This document shows positions 46,201-57,903 of a stretch of DNA of 64,000 bases, in pieces. The DNA comes from Avena insularis (lineage: Eukaryota > Streptophyta > Magnoliopsida > Poales > Poaceae): assembly GCA_023614405.1 (NCBI GenBank), contig CM042694.1, positions 130,515,711 through 130,579,710 on the forward strand. The letters are read 5' to 3'. The notes beneath the pieces are model-generated. The model searched no databases, had not been told where the DNA came from, and saw nothing but the letters and a program-made list of their open reading frames with translations. The translations under genes were made by a program, and so were the position numbers. Numbering within the stretch: position 1 is the stretch's first letter; every line of letters begins with the position of its first letter.

Positions 46201-49200
46201 TTTCTGATATTCAGAAGGAAAAAAGTCAGTTAGAAGAACGTTTGGCAGCTTCACTCGAAGAAAGTAGCATGTCTTCAAAATGCTTGGATGAAGTACGAGA
46301 AGATCTCCTTATGCTTACCAGCAGTGTAGAGTCTCATGTTTCTACCAATAAGGTTCTCGAAGGAAAGATCAGTGAGCTTGTGCATACAGTTCTGCTAAAA
46401 GAACAAGACATTGATGGTTTTCACCATTGTAAGAGAGAAATGGAGAACACCATTTCTGATATTCAGAAGGAGAAGAGCCAGTTAGAGGAACGTTTGGCAG
46501 CTTCACTTGAAGAAAATAGCATGACTTCAAAATGCTTGGATGAAGCGCGAGAAGATCTCCTTGTGCTCACCAGCAGTGTAGATTCCCATGTTTCTGCCAA
46601 TAAGGTTCTTGAAGCAAAGATCAGTGAGCTTGTGCATACCGTTCTGCTGAAAGAACAAGACATTGATAGTTTTCACCATTGCAAGAGAGAAATGGAGAAC
46701 ACCATTTCTGATATTCAAAAGGAGAAGGATCAGTTAGAGGAACGCTTGGCAGCCTCACATGAAGAAAGTAGCATGACTTCAAAATGCTTGGATGAAGTGC
46801 GAGAAGATCTCCTTGTGCTTACCAGCAGTGTAGATTCCCATGTTTCTTCCAATAAGGTTCTGGAAACAAAGATTAGTGATCTTGAAAGCCGGAAAGTCGA
46901 ACTTGTGTCACTTGTATCAAAGTTGGAATATGAGAATATTGAGCTGTCACAGTTCGTATCTGAACTAGAGGCTCAGTTGACTTCTCTGGCAAGTGAAAAT
47001 GAGTCAATCAAACTACAGATGGATGATTCTATATCACTTATGACAAATATTAATGATTTAGTAGAACAGCAGCAGGCAGAGATGGAAGCTGCAAAGCTGG
47101 AACTGAAGCAAAGACATTTAGAGTCTCAAATAAGATTGTCAGAAGTGCAAGAGGATTCGGAGGCTCTAATAAGATCGAATGCAAAACTACAGGCCACAAT
47201 TAACAGTGTTACTGAAGAATGCACTTCTCTTCAGACTCTAACAGCGGGCCTAAAGAAGCAGAAGCTGGAATTACATGGCCATTGTGACCAGCTAGAGCAG
47301 GAATTAGATCAATCAAAAAGGAAGACTGTGGATTTGTTCAACACAGTGGAGTTCCTAGAGGCAAAAGTTTCTACGCTTCAGAAAGACATAACTTTGAAAG
47401 AGCAATCTTTGCTTTCAGAGCTGGAGAATATATTCCAGGAGCACAAGGAACATGAGGAAAGGATAAATCATGCACATTTCCTGTTAAACAAGATTGAGAA
47501 TGAAAAGATTGTTGAAGTGAAGAATCTTGAGAGGGAGGTCATGACCCTTACCGCACAATTGTCCTCCACGGACGAAGATTGCAAAAATAACGCTTTGGAT
47601 AGCATACTTGAGGTCTCTACCCTACGAGCAGACAAAGCTAAACTTGAGGCTAATCTTCAAGATGTCAATGCACAGATGATACATTATGAGTCTCAGTTAG
47701 AAGATCTTCGTACGGAGTCTAAGAGCAAAATTAGAGGCCTTACTGATTTACTTAATGCATCCAAACAGAATGAAGAAGCGCTGACAACGGATGTTGAGCA
47801 TATAAAAAGATTGATGGAAGCTGCTAGATCCAATGAAGAAAACTTAAGGAAAACTTCAGACGAACTAGAGTTAAAGTATAAATCTAGTGTTTATGAGAAC
47901 CAGCAAGTCATGGAAGAAATTTTTGGGCTAAAAATCCAGGTCAGCAAAATGGCAAGCATCCAAGGTGAAGTTTCCAAACTACAAAATTCACTTGATCAGG
48001 CTAAGTTTGAAAAGGAAAATTTAGAAGAGCTCCTGCAGTCATTGTCTGAAGAATGTGAAGAACTAAAGGTGCAGAACTTAAGGACAAACGAACTAGAGTT
48101 GAAGTATAAATCTTGCGATTATGAGAACCAGCAAGTAATGGAAGAAATTTCTGGGCTAAAAATCCAGGTCAGCAAAATGGCAAGCATCCAAGATGAAGTT
48201 TCTAAACTACAAAATTCACTTGATCAGGCTAAGTTTGAAAAGGAAAAATTAGAAGGGCTCCTGCAGTCATTGTCTGAAGAATGTGAAGAACTAAAGGTGC
48301 AGAACTTAAGGAAAACTTCAGACGAACCAGAGTTGAAATATAAATCTAGTGATTATGAGAACCAGCAAGTAACGGAAGAAATTTCTGGGCTAAAAATTCA
48401 GGTCAGCAAAATGGCAAGCATCCAAGATGAAGTTTCCAAACTACAAAGTTCACTTGATCAGGCGAAGTTTGAAAAGGAAAAATTAGAAGAGCTCCTGCAG
48501 TCATTGTCTAAAGAATGTGAAGAACTAAAGGTGCAGAAGGCAGTGTTAACAGACAAAGTTTCTTGTATCCAGAGTACTTCACATGACGCTGATGAAGAAA
48601 ATGGTGCTAAATCCGTGCAAGCAAAGCTTGTAATAGATCAGGTGATCCATTTAGAATTATACCATATCTTGTGATGGCTATGTACACTATTTTCACTTAA
48701 ATATTCCTTTACTGCTTTAGGGTAATGATGATAGTGCTAATGACAATGGAGGTAGTCCTCTTCATGAGGATCCAGACATACAATCGAAGATACATTTACT
48801 GGAGACTAGACTTGCCGAGGCATTGGAGCAAAATAAATTATTTAAGGCACAACTGCAGAGGTGAATTTATTCATCACATCCTTGATCCCTCTGACATTCT
48901 ATTACTAGCAAAACATAATTTTCACTATATTTCCTTTGCTACACCATGCATATTGGAGTCTTAGTTAAGCTCCCATGTTCTGAGAGTTGTAGCCCCTCTA
49001 GGCAGGGGTCACTCCATCAAGCATTAAAAAAGCAACAATGTTCCTGGGAAATCATCTGTGTGGTACTAACTATTCTATACAAGAAGGTAGTTTTGGTGCA
49101 TGCTCCAGCAACTGTTGTTTGCTGTTGCCGCCAGTGCATATTATCTAAGGCTACAATAATGTCTTTGTGCAGAATGCATCGGTTCCGGAGTAGATGACAT

Positions 49201-49663
49201 CTTAGAACACGTACAGTCAAAATATTTCGATTAATAGAGAGAAAAGAACAAGGATACATTTGATTTGTGTGTCTGTAATTTGACATCTTCTAATGTACAA
49301 TCTCTATCATACCATTAACATGATCAAGATCAATGTTGGTCAAGATAATATGCACATTAGAATGGGTTTCATTTCATGTGGTTTGTACCGCTGTTCATCA
49401 ATTAATGATATTTGGATGCCTTTCAGATGATCGTATTCTCTCATTTTATCTTGTACAGTCCAATGGGAGAGGGGCAATCTGGTAGCAGGGATGAAAAGGA
49501 TAACAAGGATGACAACAGGGTAGCACACCTGGAGTCAGAACTAAAAGATCTGCAGGATAGGTTACTCACCGTAAGCCTGCAGTATGCAGAAGTAGAGGCT
49601 CAACGAGAAGAACTAGTAATGGAGTTGAAAAATGCAACTTCAAAGAAGGGGCGATGGTTCTAA
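40242..49663 (+). CDS. NT-C2 domain long coiled-coil protein, 8 exons, 1,865 aa
   Basis: Exons: 40242-40325, 41498-41695, 41802-41924, 42610-42644, 42822-42987, 43995-48641, 48721-48860, 49459-49663. All introns are GT-AG and all phases join, with no stop until TAA at 49661-49663. Residues about 15-135 form an N-terminal C2 (NT-C2, EEIG1/EHBP1 type) domain: RMEFSFSSFCAVQ, LLITIISVDSGKTIAKSSK, CKIVVSMGSTKTAILGEVFL, SLPLKRCNSGTVLQ. A Ser-rich linker follows (PKPRRSSNSGD), then about 1,600 residues of heptad-rich coiled coil, ending with YAEVEAQREELVMELK and KKGRWF, a tail typical of plant 'myosin heavy chain-related' NT-C2 proteins. The domain is thought to bind membranes or partner proteins; the rest is a rod-like scaffold. 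No motor domain is present. The exact role is unknown. Confidence 0.9.
45006..45535 (+). repeat. Intragenic repeat block 1: four ~42-45 aa coiled-coil units
   Basis: Units of 126-135 bp within exon 6, each encoding LRSEFSGL(E/K)EK(F/Y)Q, then DELKERTLELSELREKL and HAT. All are in frame. Units 2 and 3 are almost identical, implying recent duplication. Confidence 0.93.
45630..46880 (+). repeat. Intragenic repeat block 2: five 83-84 aa coiled-coil units
   Basis: Unit starts at about 45633, 45882, 46134, 46386 and 46638; the period is 252 bp, with the first unit one codon shorter. Each encodes VL(L/M)KEQ(E/D)I, then MEN(T/N)ISDIQ, ERLAAS, SKCLDE and VLE. All are in frame. Confidence 0.95.
47835..48540 (+). 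repeat. Intragenic repeat block 3: three ~76 aa coiled-coil units
   Basis: Units starting near 47841, 48075 and 48301, each with LELKYKS (PELKYKS in unit 3), YENQQV, LKIQVSKMASIQ, SLDQAKFEKE and LLQSLS. In frame. Unit 2 lacks the KTSDE segment found in the other two. Confidence 0.92.
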
Positions 49664-50302
49664 GAGACGAGAAGCAACTGCGTGCGATAACCATAAGGCC
49701 CACACTCCACCGTATAGGTACCATGTATTCTCCTGCTCCTTCAAATACATGCAATTTCAGTTTGATTTCTTAGATGTGTAATGCGAAAAAAAGTACTTGT
49801 GTTCAATTGAAGATTGCTACATTTAAATTTTTTACCTGCCATCAAATATTCAGACACACCATGAGAGATGCAGTAGATCCTTGGTAGTGTGATTTTGGAA
49901 ATTTACATGGTAAAACGTTGACATCAACATGATTCTTTGACATTGACCACATGGTTTAGTGATGGATAATAAGCCAACAAAAAATGGGCCAAACTACAGT
50001 TATCAAGTGGTAAGTAAACTCTTTCATCAAAGAAAATTGTGGAAAGAAACCATCTTCCATTGAAGAAAATTATGACAAGAAAACACTCTTTTCATTGAGT
50101 GCCATCAATCAGTATTTCTGTCCTCATAACGACATGGTTGTCTAATTATCAGGACAAATGTTGGTGATGTCGGAGGGTACCGGAATTTGCAGACAACAAC
50201 CGTGCAAGAAAGTGCAGAACTGGATGATGTGCTCTGAACTGCACGGGAAGCTGCGCTTCATCAAAAGAATAAAAGTCTCATGGTTCTCGCTTCTCAGGTC
50301 TC
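49664..50302 (+). other. 3' flank of NT-C2 gene with possible exon remnant
   Basis: Mostly AT-rich with no gene. From about 50155 to 50390 the plus strand reads an exon-like stretch after a CAG-type acceptor (GGYRNLQTTTVQESAELDDV, a stop, then AREAALHQKNKSLMVLASQV) that runs into the duplicated segment (MKQLLELQAFALSTWDALLH) and stops near 50388. I do not recognise it. Only its last part exists in copy A. Confidence 0.4.
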
Positions 50303-50884
50303 AGTGATGAAGCAATTACTTGAACTTCAAGCATTCGCACTTAGCACTTGGGATGCCCTACTACACTTACTTCCAATCGATTATTAGTTTTTGCAAGAAT
50401 ACGTAGTGCTAGTTGTTAGCCTAAACTTCGTCGGTTCATATGACGACACAGATCACTCTTCCCTTTACACAGAGCCAACATAACGGGTAATAGTTCATCT
50501 TTGTAAATTTAGTATCTCCCGGTTAGTGTAGTTCACTTTATTGAATTGTATAGTTCATCACATGCTATTCTTTTGTAGACTAATGTTCTTTCACAGGTTA
50601 TATAGTACATGCACTTTTAGTCTTTCGACTAATTATTGCAGAACTAGTATTCTGTCAAACATAGAAATCTAGCTTTGCTTCTTTGAATGCATATACAATG
50701 GAACCCCGGGATAAATCATCAAGACATTACCAGGCAATGGCAAGAGATCTCCATTATTAGCAAGGAAACAAACGGGATTGTTTTGAAAATCTGAAACTAT
50801 TTTCTTAATAACACAGAGCATAAACTTTATTACCGATCACAGATGGGCATATCACCCATTACAAGAACAGCAACTTGGGCCAGT

Positions 50885-51202
50885 TCATGAGCCACATCTG
50901 GAACTGTTGGCAGTCAGGTCGTCATGGAAGAGAGCGGTTGGTTCGGTCCACCTTTGATGATGTTCATGGAATGTTTCCTGGAGAACCCTTGGCTTACATC
51001 CGGTACTTTCCAGATCAATAAACTGCATCAAGCAGGCGGCCTTTTGAATGCCCTTGGCACTCGCAGCTTCAGTCAGAGTCTGGATCAGCTGATGGGATCC
51101 TATGTTCAAATGCAAAAGGACACGCTCCTCTTGGTTGAAACTTGAAACATGGCTTGCGAATTGAACTGCAGCATGCAGCGGGCGGCCCCAGTTCTGCTGC
51201 AT
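50885..51202 (-). CDS. Unidentified short ORF or last exon, copy B
   Basis: Counterpart of 37322-37639; 105 codons, same stop. It differs in the AASAKG cluster. Conservation of the frame between copies is weak support for coding because the duplication is recent. Confidence 0.4.
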   Translation of the reverse strand: MQQNWGRPLHAAVQFASHVSSFNQEERVLLHLNIGSHQLIQTLTEAASAKGIQKAACLMQFIDLESTGCKPRVLQETFHEHHQRWTEPTALFHDDLTANSSRCGS

Positions 51203-51328
51203 GTATTGTAGACAAACAATTACACCAAAGATAATGTTGCACTGAAGTAACTATTGAGCCATACGTTCTCTTCCAATATTGACCTGTTGCGACTTGTGAA
51301 TGCGAAGGTTGATGTTTACAAACTACTA

Positions 51329-51496
51329 CTCCCTCCGTTTTAAAATATAAGTTGTTTTAGCTTTGTGAAAGATATGTATCTAGACTCCTTTTAATATGTA
51401 GGTTCGGAGTGAAACTCTATAAACCTACACACTAAAACTAGTCTAGATATATTTCCTTCACAAAGTTACAACATCTTATATTATGAAACGGAGGAG
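51329..51496. mobile_element. Stowaway MITE, copy B
   Basis: Counterpart of 37766-37934. The right end has changed (GGAGGAGAATA where copy A has GGAGGGAGTAA), so the right terminal repeat and TA are damaged. Confidence 0.88.
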
Positions 51497-52330
51497 AATA
51501 TATCTTAGCTAAAAAATCCTATATGACGACGGTGAGGAACAGGGCTCAAACTGGGTACTGTATTCGACCTGTCACTATCTAGCATGCTGCAATTTTCCCA
51601 AGTGACAAATTGGCTCATACTGCAACTGGATTTGTTATATAGTTCAAGCAAACCACCTAGTGCCGATCCAATAATATTAGCAGTTTAAAACAAAACGTCT
51701 CCCAGTTGGCTTGACCCCGTTGATATTTATATTCTAAAATGGAGTGTCAGCTGAGGAATGGGTCAATGATTTGTGCTCCCTTTTGCCAACAAGGAGGAGA
51801 CTTCTTTCTGATTTTCTGGATTGCTGTCTATCACCGTATAATTTGTATGATAGCCTTGAGAATATATGTTAGCTGGTTTATGATGTCTCCAACTAAGGTG
51901 GTCGTTGGTTATATGCTCAAAATGATTAACCACTGCACGTTTAACAAATTTTGTCACAAATAATAACGCACTCCCTCCTATTCATGTTAAGTATCGCAGC
52001 AACACTTATGATGGATCCGAGAGTATTAAATTTTACCTTTCAAAGATGTTTGCCTTAGTTTTGCGTCTATCGGAATGTAGCGTGGTGAAATAAAATAGCA
52101 AACTCATGGAATAAACTTTGTTGAATCATCAACAGAAATAAGATGCCTCATTTTCAGGAGTTGTTATTTACTTGAACAAACAAGGACGGTCATCATATTC
52201 TGTAACTTCGGTTGCAGATAACTCAGCGTGTTCACAGAAAACCTACACAAACGTGAATTATCTCTATGTACGGTCACACACGAGCTGAAACAAACTTACT
52301 GTAGCTGTACACGCAGGCATGTCCGCATTA

Positions 52331-52951
52331 TTACCCACCGGGCCTCGCAGTCGCCGACGCGCGCCTCGCCGCGGCCTCCTCTTCTCTAATTGCTTCAATC
52401 ATGGCAACCACGCGCTCCAGGACAACCTCCTGGTCGTCACCGTCGTTGTCGCCGCCGACATCCCGGTCTATGTGGCCGGTGTAGTAGCAGACCACAGCGC
52501 ACCGGCAGACGGGACAGGAGTTGCGCTCGTCGAGCCACCTGTCGATGCAAGGGGCGTGGAAGATGTGGCCACACGCCGGGACGACCTTGACGCCGTCGTC
52601 GTCGCCGAAGGCCTCGAGGCAGACGGCGCAATCCCTCTCGGCCTGCTGCAGTTTCTTGGCGCCGGCGCTGGCGCCAGCATAGCGCACCACGGGGAGCGCC
52701 GCGCCATCGGCGGGGCGGAGGAGGACGCTCGGAAAGCCATGGCGCGAGGCACGGCCGCCGCGCGCGCCCGTCATGGCGCGCTGCCGGGCGCAGCGGCAGT
52801 AGGTGCAGAGCAGGATGAAGCAGATCACGATGGAGAGGAACACCACGGCGGTGGCCGCCCCCGACGAGAGGTCGAACTAGGACCGACCCGACGTCGGGCT
52901 GGCCGAAGGGTCTTCGCGTGACGTCCCCAGGCGTCTCGCGTGCGCCGCCAT
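52331..52951 (-). pseudogene. RING-H2 (ATL-like) gene copy B, premature stop
   Basis: Same layout as copy A, but codon 25 (CAG, Gln, in copy A) is TAG at 52879-52877. A Met just before the membrane segment (ORF 52331-52846, 171 codons) would still give a protein with the membrane helix and the full RING-H2 domain, so a shortened product is possible. Other differences from copy A are few: Thr to Ala twice, Val to Asp in the RING loop (FGDDDG), and Pro to Ser near the C-terminus. The RING cysteines and histidines are intact. It lies tail to tail with the NT-C2 gene. Confidence 0.8.
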
Positions 52952-53260
52952 GTTTCTGGCACCGGCGCCGGCCGTGTGGACGACGTACGCGCTCTCTGGT
53001 GGAATGGTCGTGTCGAGAGGCAAGACCGCGAGAGGGAGTTCTAAACAGACGTAGACTTTTTTTTTTGGTAGTTGAACACGAGTTTAGCCTATAATGTGCT
53101 AGGATGATTTTTGCGAATGCAGATTTTTTTTAGAATCACGGAACTTTATTTATCACAGCACATCAGTACAAAGAGTTTTCCGAATAATATCCGGAACAGA
53201 AAAAATATAGAAAACCCCGGCTAGATAAATTATAGGATCTAACAAGAATGTGTACTGACT

Positions 53261-54785
53261 GCCTCGTAATCCTGCCGCGCAAAGGCAGTCAGAGAGATCG
53301 ATCGGTACCACGCCGAGGCCAAAAGGCAGTCACAGAGATGAGGCCGGTGGGATTATTCCATTCCACATGTGGCATCGCTTTTGGTCCATGCATGTCGGGG
53401 TCGATGAATTGTCGGGGGCTACACGTACGTGTCCCCTCCTAATGCGAGTGCTGCAACTTGCACTTGCACGAGATCACGGGTACGTACCTGTACGCGCGTA
53501 GTTATCTGCAACTGGTTCCGTCGGTCGGTGTCGACGTTCTCGTCTAGCCATGAGCCTCGATCCATCACGTACTCCTGCCAAAATCGACTCCGTTTCCGTT
53601 CACGCATGGCCGCAACCTGGACCTGGAGTGGTGTAGTACCTCCGTGGAGTGGGGGCCCCCATCCTGCCAGTTCAGTTGCCCCTGCCCTTATTGAGGGAGA
53701 GATATGCGACTAGACGTAATGGAACTACCACCTCACGGGTTTTACAAAATTATATTCAAAATCCTGGCTGGTCCCTACAGGAACAAAATCCGGGGTGAGA
53801 TGATGATGATGATGATGATTAGTTGAAGAAACGTACTATATGCTGAAATCAGCTAGTGATCTGTCCAGTGGTGAAGCGCGCGCAATCTACTGATTGATCT
53901 TCCTTATAGTACTACTACTAGCAAGGAGGAATTAATCTGGCTGCCGATGGCCAAGTAGTACAGCTAGCTCCTGCATTCTGTGTGCCAGGACTGGTCGGTC
54001 ACTCCTTGCATCCAAGATCTCGCACACACCGCGTGGAAGAGACCACAACAGGCGTAGCTGGGCAGACCAGCCAAACAGGCCCTAGACAGATCGGAGTGAC
54101 AAGACACGCAAGTCAACTCCGCAACTCGGCCCGGATCCAGAGTAAAGCAACGAGCTTGTCCTAGGGTTTCAGGCAGCACTAGAGTAAAGCAAAACTAGTA
54201 GTACTAGTAGGAGAGAGAGAGAGTGAGTAGAGAAAGGAAAACAGAGCACAAGGCCTCACGTACGCACACATGCTGACTGGACTGAACTCTTTCACATGTC
54301 AGCGTCGAGTGAGATCATTTTGTTTTTTATGACGAATAAGATCAATTTTGACTGAATTTCTTATTGCTGCTTTTGGTGATTTCTTTGCAGAATCAATGCA
54401 TTGCCGGATGGAACCATGGTTCTACCAACGTCCGATTCTGGATCAAAATTGAACCATTGATATTTTAATCGGGCATTGAACGTCCGATTCTGTCTTCTTC
54501 GATGCCGCGGTCCTACCTGCCACTTGGTCCTCGGTGGTGCCGGTATGATTGCAGGGCATGATAAGTTGCGGCATCGGTGAATTGGATCAGTTCTCGGGAT
54601 CGGTCAAGTGTTTGGCGTAGCTCTTTTATATATGTCCAAACAACACATCATCACTTTTAATAAAGAACAAAAGCACTTCCTCATAGTAGATCGCCTTTGT
54701 CGCCTCCCCAGGTGGGCGCGTGCGCACAGGATGCAGCAACGGCCTCGATCGATCAGTTGGATTGACCACTGACGTCTCCTTTTTC
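53261..54785. other. Intergenic, no gene recognised; GAT microsatellite
   Basis: Mixed-composition DNA with only short ORFs. A GAT/ATG microsatellite of about seven units is at 53800-53819, and a short GA run near 54212-54225. Confidence 0.5.
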
Positions 54786-54788
54786 TTA

Positions 54789-55149
54789 GAGCAAGAACAA
54801 TAACATAGTCGGTTGTTGACTATATACCTCATGTATAATAGTCACGTAAAGCCTTCACTACTAAGCACTAGTAGTCTGGCTATTGAGCTGGCTCTAGTGA
54901 ATATTTAAGTATTTAAGTTTAACTTTATTTGGCATGCATGCAAGACTGTACGATTTGGCATTTAATGCATGGCTCTTAGGACCAGCTCTCGGCTGCATGC
55001 CGACCGCAGCGTCTTGTTTGTTGTGCTATCGCTGGCGACAAATGAAGTGCTCGTTCCACTCTCTCTCCTCCTTTCTCTTTCGTCCACTTAGGATTCTGCT
55101 GATATGGATTTGCTTATAGTCAGCTGAGTAGAATTTATTGTACTTGCTC
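54789..55149. mobile_element. Tourist-like MITE (361 bp), TTA duplication
   Basis: Ends GAGCAAGAACAATA and TATTGTACTTGCTC (TAGAGCAAGTACAAT-type inverted repeats, with one or two mismatches), flanked by TTA at 54786-54788 and 55150-55152. A 3-bp TTA duplication is the signature of PIF/Harbinger Tourist elements. Confidence 0.72.
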
Positions 55150-55201
55150 TTAGTAAGTATAGTTAAAAAAAAAGATTGACTGATCTACAAAACTACTACT
55201 A

Positions 55202-55324
55202 CTCACGCCGATCCAAATTAATTGACTTGGATTTGTCTAGATTCGGATGTATCTAGACATGTTTTAATGCTAGATATATCCAAATGTAGGTAAATCGAAA
55301 TCAATTAATTTGGGTCGGAGCGAG
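55202..55324. mobile_element. Stowaway-like MITE (123 bp), diverged
   Basis: CTCACGCCGATCCAAATTAATTG...CAATTAATTTGGGTCGGAGCGAG inverted ends with TA flanks (55200-55201, 55325-55326). The ends are altered from the CTCCCTCCG consensus. Confidence 0.82.
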
Positions 55325-55539
55325 TACTAATAGTATTAGAGTCGTTTGGACAATCCCAAACGGGAGCGTTTAGGACACGAAGATCGCGTTTGGTAGCCTG
55401 AGGGTCAGCCAGCCTCTAGAGACATGAAATCGGCCAATTGGTTGCCTGCATGTGAGTTTGGGTTGCGCTAGCGCGTTTCTCAAAGAAGCCAAGAGCCAGG
55501 GACAACAGTCGAATCGTCCGTTTTTAGCGGGCCCGACTT

Positions 55540-55891
55540 TGTAAACCCTAAGCCCACATTGTAATCTACACCTCCCGGCCAGTATATAAGGGAGGGTAGA
55601 GCTAGGGTTACGGGTAGAGACTGCACTTCGGCTAGGTCATCCTCTACCTCTAGCTTCACTAGTTCATCAGTGATACAGCTCCAGGAGCACTTGTATTGGG
55701 CATACGCCCCATGATATAGTAGATCCTTGCAGGAGTAGGGGTGTTACATCGCTGAGAGGGCCCCAAACCTAGGTACTTCATTGTGTCTGTAGTGCTTGTT
55801 CCCAATCCCGTTGCGATAGCCACAGACAGCATTCTGATTGTCCCCTCTTAAGCCATCCCAGATGGCACTGCCGTGTTCCACACCACGATAG
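55540..55891 (+). mobile_element. 3' part of a Gypsy-type LTR
   Basis: GTATATAAGGGAGGG (TATA near 55582) is followed by an R/U5-like region and a primer-site-like TTGGCGCCCATCGTGGGGC at 55892-55910. The LTR start could not be placed; sequence from about 55330 may also belong to it. Confidence 0.6.
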
Positions 55892-55910
55892 TTGGCGCCC
55901 ATCGTGGGGC
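55892..55910 (+). other. Primer-binding-site-like sequence
   Basis: TTGGCGCCCATCGTGGGGC, the form that commonly follows Gypsy LTRs in grasses (TGGCGCCCACCGTGGGGC). The tRNA is not identified here. Confidence 0.55.
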
Positions 55911-55959
55911 ATAGCGCTTGGGCTAGGGGTCATATTTCGCACGGGACTTCCACTCGTCG

Positions 55960-56700
55960 TCGATGAACACGTCGCCTCCGGCCTCGTGCTCATTCTTGAC
56001 TCCTTCGACTGCGTCATCGACAATGTGTCGTGTTTTGCCGGGGAAACATTCCCTAGCGACGGCTCCGTCCTCTACTTCGGCGACCTCCGCATCTACGTTG
56101 TCACCGTCCCCGAGGCTTTCCCTCACGAGGTCATCACCGTCTCCGATGCAGCACCCGGCCGCTTTGTCACTCCTCGCGTCGTTGCCACCAAATGTAGCAT
56201 CGAGGTCATCATGGCAAGCTCGGGCGAGAACCGCTGCCCGCCCCCCGAGCATCGGGCAGGAGGTAACGGCTCCACCTCGCGCGATCCGGAGCAAGACCGC
56301 TAACATCCTCCATCTAGCACCTCCGCAACTCCGTCGTCCCCGATACAGACCCGGCTGCAGCTGCAGCCGCGCTAGAGGCTACCCCCAAAACCCCTAGAGG
56401 AGGCCATCAAGGTCGCTGCCACCCAGCGCCGGCTAAACACCACCATGTGCGAGAACAACACCGCCCACGGCTTCACTCACCTGCCGAGCACCAGCAGACA
56501 CATCCAACATCGAGGCCACGACCTCGGTTCGGAGCTAGACCGCTCTGCTGACCCGCGCACCCCCGTGGTTCAACCAGTGTACATCACCCCTGCCAAGAAC
56601 ATCAGGTGGTGGAAGCGGCCATCGTGGAGCTGAGCCACCTCGAGGGCGAAGAGCTATGATGCCAGTCGGAGCTATCATCACCTCTCTCTCCCGGTTTGTC
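55960..56700 (+). pseudogene. Gypsy gag N-terminal fragment
   Basis: One frame reads ILDSFDCVIDNVSCFAGETF and onward for about 105 codons. After breaks comes EEAIKVAATQRRLNTTMCEN and VYITPAKNIR, resembling the 'VYSTPAKNMRAA' gag motif of grass Gypsy elements. It is truncated where the NAM-associated pseudogene begins. Confidence 0.55.
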
Positions 56701-57903
56701 CATCCCCGCATGGCATCGTCGGAGGCAGGAGTGCCTACCATCGACCTCAACCGCACTCCAACGACCGCGGACACAACCCCAAAGGCGTTGAAGAAGCAGT
56801 AGTCCATCTCTGCCGTGGGCATGCCGGTGCCAGTCAACCTGTTTGGCGGAATGCCTGATGCACCGCCGACGGCACGATATGGCTGCAACATTTCTTTGCC
56901 TTTGCCAACATACTGCTCCCGCCTCTCTATCATGGCCAAATTGTGTGTAGGATTTCGTGGCCAATGATGCCGAGGACACCATGCATGACATGATCAATGA
57001 GGGTGGCAACGGCTATGGCAAGGACAGAGTGACCCAGCAAGAGACCCATCAAGATGCCTACAACATTGCGTATGAGTCATTGTTTGGAAATGATGGTGCT
57101 TTCATAGGCAAGGGGGTCACGGGCGCGTCGTTGGCCGCTTCACTTGTGACGTCGCTTGTCGACAGCAAGAAGTTGAGACAACGAACATCGAGCTACACCA
57201 CCGACGAGTACAAGATCCTATGCAAGGCATGGATGGATATTTTGCAAGATCCACTATGCGGCGCCGAGCAAAAGGGCTTTGCCTACTGGAAAAAGGTGGG
57301 CATGTTCTTCCATAAGCATAGGAAATTTGGGAAGGACACCTTCTATAGCGATCAAAATGATCTCTCTCTCTCCAAGTGATGGGGCACCATCCATGACGAG
57401 TGTAGCAAGTTCCAATGCTCCTACGAGATGGTGATGAAAAGGAAAATAAGCGGCATGATGCCGGTTGACATGGTAAAACCTCTTCCTCTCCTTGTCGATG
57501 TCTTGCATATGCATTGAGACATTGTTGGCATCCATATGTGTAGGTCATGAAAGCAATAGAGCACTTCAAGAAGGTGAATGACAACAAGGCTTTCACGTTG
57601 TCCCATTGTTGGACGTTGATCGACCTAGACGACGACAATGACGAAGGCTTCGCCAACCCTGTAGGCACCCGTGCCCATTGGCCTAGAGGCCACAAGGCTA
57701 CGAAGGTCGACATCGCCTGCCAGGTTGATCCATTGGCATTCAAAGAGATGTAGAAGAAGATCCTAGAGAAGGAAGAGGCCATCACCGAGAGGGAAGAGAG
57801 GCGGCACAAAGAGAAAGAGGCCACCGCCAAGACCTTTGTCGAGCTCTAGACGAGGTCTATCGGGGTGGAGGAGGACAACGCCTAGGCTAGGCTAATGGAG
57901 ATT

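Larger units (their letters stand above)
50303..53260 (+). repeat. Segmental duplication, copy B
   Basis: 2,958 bp aligned with copy A. It lacks the Helitron; the unoccupied site is at 50799/50800. Its RING-H2 gene has a premature stop. Confidence 0.95.

Noticed and set aside
44117..46718. Ser-rich minus-strand ORFs within the NT-C2 gene
   Set aside because: They are antisense shadows of the Glu/Leu-rich coiled coil, which reads Ser/Phe-rich on the other strand.
43998..48674. The 1,558-codon ORF as a complete protein
   Set aside because: It starts at a GTG inside the exon and reads past a splice donor. The spliced model with an NT-C2 N-terminus and conserved C-terminus fits better.
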